A DNA stretch of 64,000 nt from Oscillospiraceae bacterium. GTDB taxonomy: Bacteria > Bacillota > Clostridia > Saccharofermentanales > Saccharofermentanaceae. The stretch's first letter is position 1, and every line of letters begins with the position of its first letter. Below, one piece after another: positions 59,880-64,000 of this stretch. Position numbers and translations under genes: made by a program. The notes below the pieces were generated by a model. The model had not been told where the DNA came from. It did no database searches and worked only from the letters and a program-made list of their open reading frames with translations. Where the stretch lies: NCBI GenBank assembly GCA_015069205.1, contig SVIZ01000006.1, positions 1 through 64,000 of the forward strand, written 5' to 3'.

Positions 59880-61446
59880 AAGTGTTGCGAAAGAAGTGAG
59901 CAAAAGGAAGATCGATCCGTTTACGACATTCATTCCTTTCGGCTGTATTCTCATTCTGTGCGCATATTTCATTATCGCACCTGAGAATTCCACAGCTGCA
60001 CTGGAAGTGATCAGAAGCTTTTTGGGAGACAGGTGCGGAGTATACTATCTCATTATCGGTTTGGGATTCTTCCTTGTATCACTCTGGCTTGCTTTCTCAA
60101 AAATCGGAAATATCACTATAGGTAAACAGGGCGAAAAGCCGAAGTACGGCTTTTTCTCATGGGGCGCAATGGTATTCACATGCGGTCTTGCATCAGATAT
60201 CCTTTTCTATTCCTTCTGCGAATGGATCTACTATTACGAAGATGCACATGTGATGGGATTCGGCGATATTAACGAGTGGGCAGCAACATTCCCGCTTTAT
60301 CACTGGAGCCTTATCCCGTGGAGCTTCTATGCTGTTCTCGCAGCTGCTTTCGGCTTCATGCTTCACGTAAGAGGCTGCCACAAGCAGAAGTATTCAGAAG
60401 CATGCAGACCTATTCTCGGCAAGCACACTGACGGTGTTCTCGGTAAGGTAATTGATATCCTTGCAGTTATCGCTCTCATCGCAGGTACAGCAACAACCTT
60501 CTCGATCGCTACTCCCTTGCTTTCAATGATCCTCACAAACCTCTTTGGCATTGAAGCATCTAAGTATGTATCTATCGGAATCCTCATCGTAGTCTGCGGA
60601 ATCTATACTACATCAGTAATGAACGGTCTTAAGGGCGTTAACATGCTCTCCAAGATCTGCATGATCTTATTTGGAATACTCCTTGCTTACGTATTCATTC
60701 TGGGCGGTGAGGCAAGATTCTCCATAGAGACAGGTGTTACATCACTCGGCAACATGGTCCAGAACTTCTTCGGCCTTTCCACATGGACAGATGCGACCAG
60801 AACTGAAGCAGGATTTGCACAGAACTGGACGATCTTCTACTGGGCATACTGGATGGTATGGTGCGTTGCAGCTCCTTTCTTCATGGGCATGATCAGCCGC
60901 GGCAGAACGATCAAGCAGGTAATCATGGGATCTTACATCTTCGGTACAGCAAGTACATTGATCTCATTTATCATCCTCGGTAACTTCGGTCTTGGCCTTA
61001 AGGTTCACGGAAGATTCGATGCTGTAGCTCAGTATCATGCAAACGGTGACGATCTCTATCAGACCATCATCGACATCATCCACCAGCTTCCTTTGGCACC
61101 TGTGTTCCTTGTAGTACTTGCTCTCGCAATGTTCGCTTTCTACGCAACATCTTTCGACAGCATCACGATGGTTGCTTCAAACTACAGCTACAAAAACATA
61201 GAAGGTGAAGAGACAGCAAGCAAGAAGATGAAGCTCTTCTGGGCAGTGCTTCTTATCATGCTTCCTATCGCTTTGATCTTTTCAGAAGGAACGATGGCTA
61301 ACCTTCAGACGGTATCCATCATCGCTGCGTTCCCGATCGGAATCGTAATGATCCTCATTGTGGCAAGCTTCATAAAGGATGCTAAGGCAAGGATCGGAGA
61401 AGGCGTGGAAAGTGACGCTGCTCCGGAGGGCAAAAAGAAGAAATAA
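59869..61446 (+). CDS. BCCT-family choline/betaine transporter
   Basis: 525 residues, 12 membrane helices. The family motif is WTIFYWAYWMVW followed by SRGRTIKQVIMG; the region FFSWGAMVFTCGLASD near residue 100 is also characteristic. BCCT carriers take up choline, betaine or carnitine. ATG 59869 follows GAGGAGA; the longer frame from 59833 lies inside the upstream gene. Its place behind choline kinase and cytidylyltransferase genes supports choline as substrate, taking the LicB role. No licD (phosphocholine transferase) is in the window. Confidence 0.93.
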   Translation: MAGKSVAKEVSKRKIDPFTTFIPFGCILILCAYFIIAPENSTAALEVIRSFLGDRCGVYYLIIGLGFFLVSLWLAFSKIGNITIGKQGEKPKYGFFSWGAMVFTCGLASDILFYSFCEWIYYYEDAHVMGFGDINEWAATFPLYHWSLIPWSFYAVLAAAFGFMLHVRGCHKQKYSEACRPILGKHTDGVLGKVIDILAVIALIAGTATTFSIATPLLSMILTNLFGIEASKYVSIGILIVVCGIYTTSVMNGLKGVNMLSKICMILFGILLAYVFILGGEARFSIETGVTSLGNMVQNFFGLSTWTDATRTEAGFAQNWTIFYWAYWMVWCVAAPFFMGMISRGRTIKQVIMGSYIFGTASTLISFIILGNFGLGLKVHGRFDAVAQYHANGDDLYQTIIDIIHQLPLAPVFLVVLALAMFAFYATSFDSITMVASNYSYKNIEGEETASKKMKLFWAVLLIMLPIALIFSEGTMANLQTVSIIAAFPIGIVMILIVASFIKDAKARIGEGVESDAAPEGKKKK

Positions 61447-61473
61447 CCTTAAGGTTAAATCCTTAATTAATTC

Positions 61474-61506
61474 AGGGGCTGTCTCAAAACAGATGAGGCG
61501 GCCTCT
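61474..61506 (+). terminator. Hairpin after the choline operon
   Basis: GGCTGTCTCA and TGAGGCGGCC (61494-61503) pair with two G-T pairs. The sequence after it has few T, so termination may be weak. The perfect palindrome AACCTTAAGGTT lies just upstream (61445-61456). Confidence 0.55.
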
Positions 61507-61591
61507 GATCATTTGATATGGATTAAGGCGTAGTTTAAGGGTACAACGTCAAGTTATACCAACAAAAAGTCTGCATAAAGTCACTGAAAGC

Positions 61592-61830
61592 TTAATTTCC
61601 TTCACCTAAATATTCGGCAGTAATGTATTCGTATTTTGCGCTCAATGCGGGATCGTCTTTGGAACATGTAAGATAGACGGCCTTCTGGTGTCTTGCTTCG
61701 AGTTCATCAGTGATCGGCTTGAATGCGTTCCAGTACCTTTTATGGTCAGAGAAAATGACTATCGGCAGTTTCTCGTTGTTGATCTTTGCATTATATTTGT
61801 CCTGAAACGCAAATATGTATTTGTCTGAAA
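61592..61830 (-). pseudogene. Remnant of a CDP-glycerol glycerophosphotransferase-type gene
   Basis: Reading leftward, the frame gives KLPIVIFSDHKRYW, then AFKPITDELEARHQKAVYL, TCSKDDPAL and EYLGEGN before a TAA at 61594-61592. This matches by memory the internal segment (IYSEGRQYWNVFKPICDE, VYLTS.DDP, IGEGNKA) of TagB/TagF-like glycerophosphotransferases that polymerise or attach teichoic acid units. There is no start codon or ribosome binding site, an in-frame stop lies just upstream, and everything after GEGN is missing. It is therefore a fragment of about 75 codons, left after a deletion or rearrangement beside the choline genes. Confidence 0.65.
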
Positions 61831-61840
61831 ATTAAAGTGA

Positions 61841-61846
61841 TATACT
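61841..61846 (+). promoter_or_regulatory. -10 box 6 bases before the response regulator start
   Basis: TATACT ends 6 bases before the ATG (61853), and no Shine-Dalgarno sequence is present, so the message may be leaderless. TTGTCT at 61821 is 14 bases upstream, too close for a standard -35. Confidence 0.4.
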
Positions 61847-61852
61847 TTTGCC

Positions 61853-62539
61853 ATGAAATATAGTGTTTTGATCATTGATGATGAAAAGGAACTCGCTGAA
61901 TCCACATCTGAATATTTCAACATGATGGGAATCAGTTCTAAATATGTTCTCACGTCTCAGGAGGCCTTGGATTTTTTCAAGGATAATGAGGCGGGTGTCA
62001 TTCTGCTCGATATCAATCTCGGCGATGCATCAGGCTTCTCTCTTTGCAAGACTTTAAGAGAGACTATAAACTGTCCGATCCTTTTCATAAGCGCAAGATC
62101 ATCTGATGATGACATGGTCGTCGCTTTGAATATCGGAGGCGATGACTATATCACTAAGCCCTATTCGCTTAACGTTCTTTTCGCGAAGGTCAAGGCTGTC
62201 CTTAACAGATACGAATCCACGGAAAAGAAATCCGGTAACGTACTGATTTTCGGAGACATAAAGATAGATATCGGTTCAGGCATAGTCTTCAAGGCCGGCA
62301 ATGAGGTATCTCTTACGGCCATGGAATATAAGCTTCTGACTTATCTCGCAAATAACAGAAACAAGGTCATCGGCAAGGAAGAGATCTTCAATAATGTATG
62401 GGATGACAGCTTTGTTTCCGACGGCACGTTAAACGTGCACATAAGACACTTAAGGGAAAAGCTCGAAGACGATCCCAATGAACCGGTATACATAAAGACT
62501 GCACGCGGCAGAGGATATCTTTTTAAGGCGGAAGGATAA
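61853..62539 (+). CDS. OmpR-family response regulator
   Basis: 228 residues. A receiver domain (IIDDEKEL; phospho-acceptor Asp in LLDINLGD near residue 52; Thr/Ser in FISARS; Lys in YITKPYS) is joined to a winged-helix domain (SLTAMEYKLLTYLANNRN, HIRHLREKLEDDP, IKTARGRGYLF). It should bind direct-repeat DNA sites when phosphorylated by the next gene's kinase. Stop and start overlap (TAATG). Confidence 0.93.
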   Translation: MKYSVLIIDDEKELAESTSEYFNMMGISSKYVLTSQEALDFFKDNEAGVILLDINLGDASGFSLCKTLRETINCPILFISARSSDDDMVVALNIGGDDYITKPYSLNVLFAKVKAVLNRYESTEKKSGNVLIFGDIKIDIGSGIVFKAGNEVSLTAMEYKLLTYLANNRNKVIGKEEIFNNVWDDSFVSDGTLNVHIRHLREKLEDDPNEPVYIKTARGRGYLFKAEG

Positions 62540-63813
62540 TGAAGAAACGCTTTGTCCTGCTTGCTGTCATGCTGACTGTCATCCTTATAATTCCGGTTCT
62601 TTTCCTGAACTATGGAAAACAGGCATCGGCAGGCTACCTTGATAATACGGTAGTAAACGGGCTTTTGAATGAATTGTCAGCAGACTGGGATAATGTCAAT
62701 GCCAAAAATAAATCCATTGTCCCGCAAATAGAAGGCATCAGCTATGAAGTTATGGATAACGACGGCAGGATCCTTGTCAGGACTGAAACGGGGATGCCTG
62801 AAGATCTGGGCCGCGCAACATCGGAAAGATATACGATAAGAGATATTAAGGTTGACGGCGAAGTAGTCGGAAAACTCCTGATCAGCAATGACTTTACCTC
62901 AATGAGAAGCGAGACTCAGAAAAACTATGAGAGAAGATTTATCATAGTGGCTCTTGCAGAGGCGTTGCTTATCGCACTGTTCCTTCTATGGGTTTACAGA
63001 AACATCATTAAACCTTTTGAAGACCTTAAGGAATTTGCTTCCGATATTGCATCCGGAGATCTCGACAAGCCTCTCAAGATGGACAGGGGAAATATCTTCG
63101 GAAGCTTTACCGAGAGCTTTGACATCATGAGGAGCGAGCTCAGCGAAGCAAAACAGAAGGAGTATGAAGCTCAAAGAAGCAAGATGGAACTGGTGTCCCA
63201 GTTGTCTCATGACATCAAGACTCCTGTCGCATCTATCAAGGCTTTGGGCGAGCTTTTGGAAGCTCAGAGTACCGACCCGAAGTCAAAAGAAAGGCTGGGT
63301 TCCATCGTCACCAAGGCTGACAACATTGATGCCATGGTATCTGATCTGTTTACCGAGACCCTGACAGAGCTCAACGAACTCAATGTGGAAACGTCTGAAC
63401 AGGAGAGCAGGATCCTTGACAGGATAATAAGAGATGCGGATCACATGGATCTGGTAACGGGCAGGAATGTCGAGGAATGCATCATAATGTGCGATCCTTT
63501 GAGAGTTACCCAGGTCGTTAATAATATAATCTTTAACTCCTATAAATATGCCGGGACAAAGATACATCTCGAATCACATATTGAAGATGACTATCTGGTG
63601 GTTTCCTTTACCGATGAAGGCGGTGGTGTCTCAAATGACGAGATCCCCATGATCACCAAGAGGTTCAGAAGAGGCGAGAATGCAAAAGGAAAGCCCGGTT
63701 CAGGACTGGGACTTGCCATAGCTTATGAGCTTATGGAAAAGATGGGCGGTGACCTTGAAGTTGCCAATGCCGATAAGGGCCTTCGTGTAAGACTCTTTTT
63801 TAAGATCGTCTGA
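62539..63813 (+). CDS. Sensor histidine kinase
   Basis: 424 residues. Two membrane helices (about 5-25 and 135-155) flank an external sensor domain of about 110 residues. HAMP-like and coiled segments follow, then HisKA with the phospho-acceptor His in QLSHDIKTPVASIKAL and an HATPase domain (NNIIFNSYKYA, FTDEGGGVS, GSGLGLAIAYELMEKMGG). It is the partner of the preceding regulator and coupled to it by a 1-base overlap. The stimulus is unknown. Confidence 0.93.
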   Translation: MKKRFVLLAVMLTVILIIPVLFLNYGKQASAGYLDNTVVNGLLNELSADWDNVNAKNKSIVPQIEGISYEVMDNDGRILVRTETGMPEDLGRATSERYTIRDIKVDGEVVGKLLISNDFTSMRSETQKNYERRFIIVALAEALLIALFLLWVYRNIIKPFEDLKEFASDIASGDLDKPLKMDRGNIFGSFTESFDIMRSELSEAKQKEYEAQRSKMELVSQLSHDIKTPVASIKALGELLEAQSTDPKSKERLGSIVTKADNIDAMVSDLFTETLTELNELNVETSEQESRILDRIIRDADHMDLVTGRNVEECIIMCDPLRVTQVVNNIIFNSYKYAGTKIHLESHIEDDYLVVSFTDEGGGVSNDEIPMITKRFRRGENAKGKPGSGLGLAIAYELMEKMGGDLEVANADKGLRVRLFFKIV

Positions 63814-63828
63814 AAAATTAATCTTATC

Positions 63829-63871
63829 TTAAGGTTGGCGCAAAGTCAGTTAAGGTTGTTTTTTGTAGAAT
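63829..63871 (+). promoter_or_regulatory. Direct-repeat operator and -10 box upstream of a secreted protein gene
   Basis: TTAAGGTTG occurs at 63829-63837 and 63850-63858, a 21-base period typical of OmpR-family sites. The second copy sits where a -35 would be, and TAGAAT (63866-63871) is the -10. This is an activator-type promoter, probably controlled by the adjacent two-component system. Confidence 0.6.
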
Positions 63872-63910
63872 CTCCGTGATAACTAAAAATGGAAACGGAG
63901 ATAGAACCAC

Positions 63911-64000
63911 ATGAAAACGTTATTAACCAAGATCTTTACTGCAACAGCAAGCGCAGCAGTGGCAGTTGCCGGCCTATCGGGACTTGCACAGTTCAGTCAG
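63911..64000 (+). CDS. N-terminus of a secreted protein, truncated at the window edge
   Basis: 30 codons are visible from the ATG at 63911: a basic start (MKTLLTK) and an Ala/Val/Ser-rich hydrophobic core typical of a signal peptide. GGAG lies 10 bases upstream. The rest of the gene lies outside the window, so its function cannot be judged. Its promoter carries the direct repeats described above, making it a likely target of the two-component system. Confidence 0.7.
   Translation, partial: MKTLLTKIFTATASAAVAVAGLSGLAQFSQ

Noticed and set aside
61474..61852. Possible insertion sequence or attachment site at the glycerophosphotransferase remnant
   Set aside because: No terminal inverted repeats, target duplication or transposase sequence could be found.
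1..64000. tRNA or rRNA genes
   Set aside because: No T-arm-like GTTCGAATC with matching acceptor stem and no conserved rRNA segment was seen in the gaps.

Overview
The window looks like a chromosomal segment of an anaerobic, fermentative Gram-positive bacterium of the class Clostridia (Bacillota). The evidence is a ctsR-mcsA-mcsB-clpC operon behind a CtsR operator, an NfnAB transhydrogenase, a trimeric HydABC-type [FeFe] hydrogenase, a LytR-CpsA-Psr protein, a secreted and membrane-anchored GH5 cellulase, and strong GGAGG ribosome binding sites. The fused phosphoglycerate kinase-triosephosphate isomerase and the Thr/Pro-rich surface proteins recall rumen or gut Clostridia such as Saccharofermentans-like or Lachnospiraceae lineages, but the genus cannot be fixed from the sequence. 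I see no rRNA, tRNA, insertion sequence, prophage or Cas gene.

Layout. 1-3.9 kb: a truncated GGDEF membrane protein, an HdeD-like membrane protein, an MBL-fold hydrolase and a DUF1846 protein. 3.9-9.0 kb: paired palindromes, then the CtsR-controlled stress operon; its McsB lacks the recognisable guanidino-kinase catalytic motifs. 9-20 kb: a PlsC-like acyltransferase, PGK-TIM, NfnAB, a lipase, a GH31 protein without its catalytic aspartates, and the CCA-adding enzyme, which may be leaderless. 20-26.5 kb: an orphan pseudopilin and an oligopeptide ABC importer on the minus strand. 26.7-35 kb: a coiled-coil DUF4177 protein, an EF-G-like GTPase and hydABC. 35-42.5 kb: a membrane protein, a sugar-sensor-type diguanylate cyclase, a very large GT-C-like membrane protein, ddl and dCMP deaminase.

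42.5-53.7 kb is the most unusual block. It encodes a membrane-anchored GH5 cellulase, two single-pass proteins with long probably cytoplasmic tails (one with hundreds of residues of charged helix), a 103-residue lipoprotein-like peptide with four VYGPP motifs, and, translationally coupled to it, a radical SAM/SPASM enzyme. An SDR oxidoreductase, a small SCP2-like protein, an SGNH esterase homologue without its serine and a CBS protein follow. The peptide plus radical SAM enzyme is the best candidate for a poorly described modification system.

53.7-61.9 kb concerns the cell envelope: an LCP ligase, an unknown membrane protein and a choline module consisting of a wHTH-LicC-LicA fusion, a second LicC-like protein and a BCCT transporter. 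A remnant of a teichoic-acid-type glycerophosphotransferase lies beside it. Upstream of the choline module are four palindromes of 39 bp repeated every 73-74 bp, close to seven helical turns. The window ends with a two-component system and a putative target promoter.
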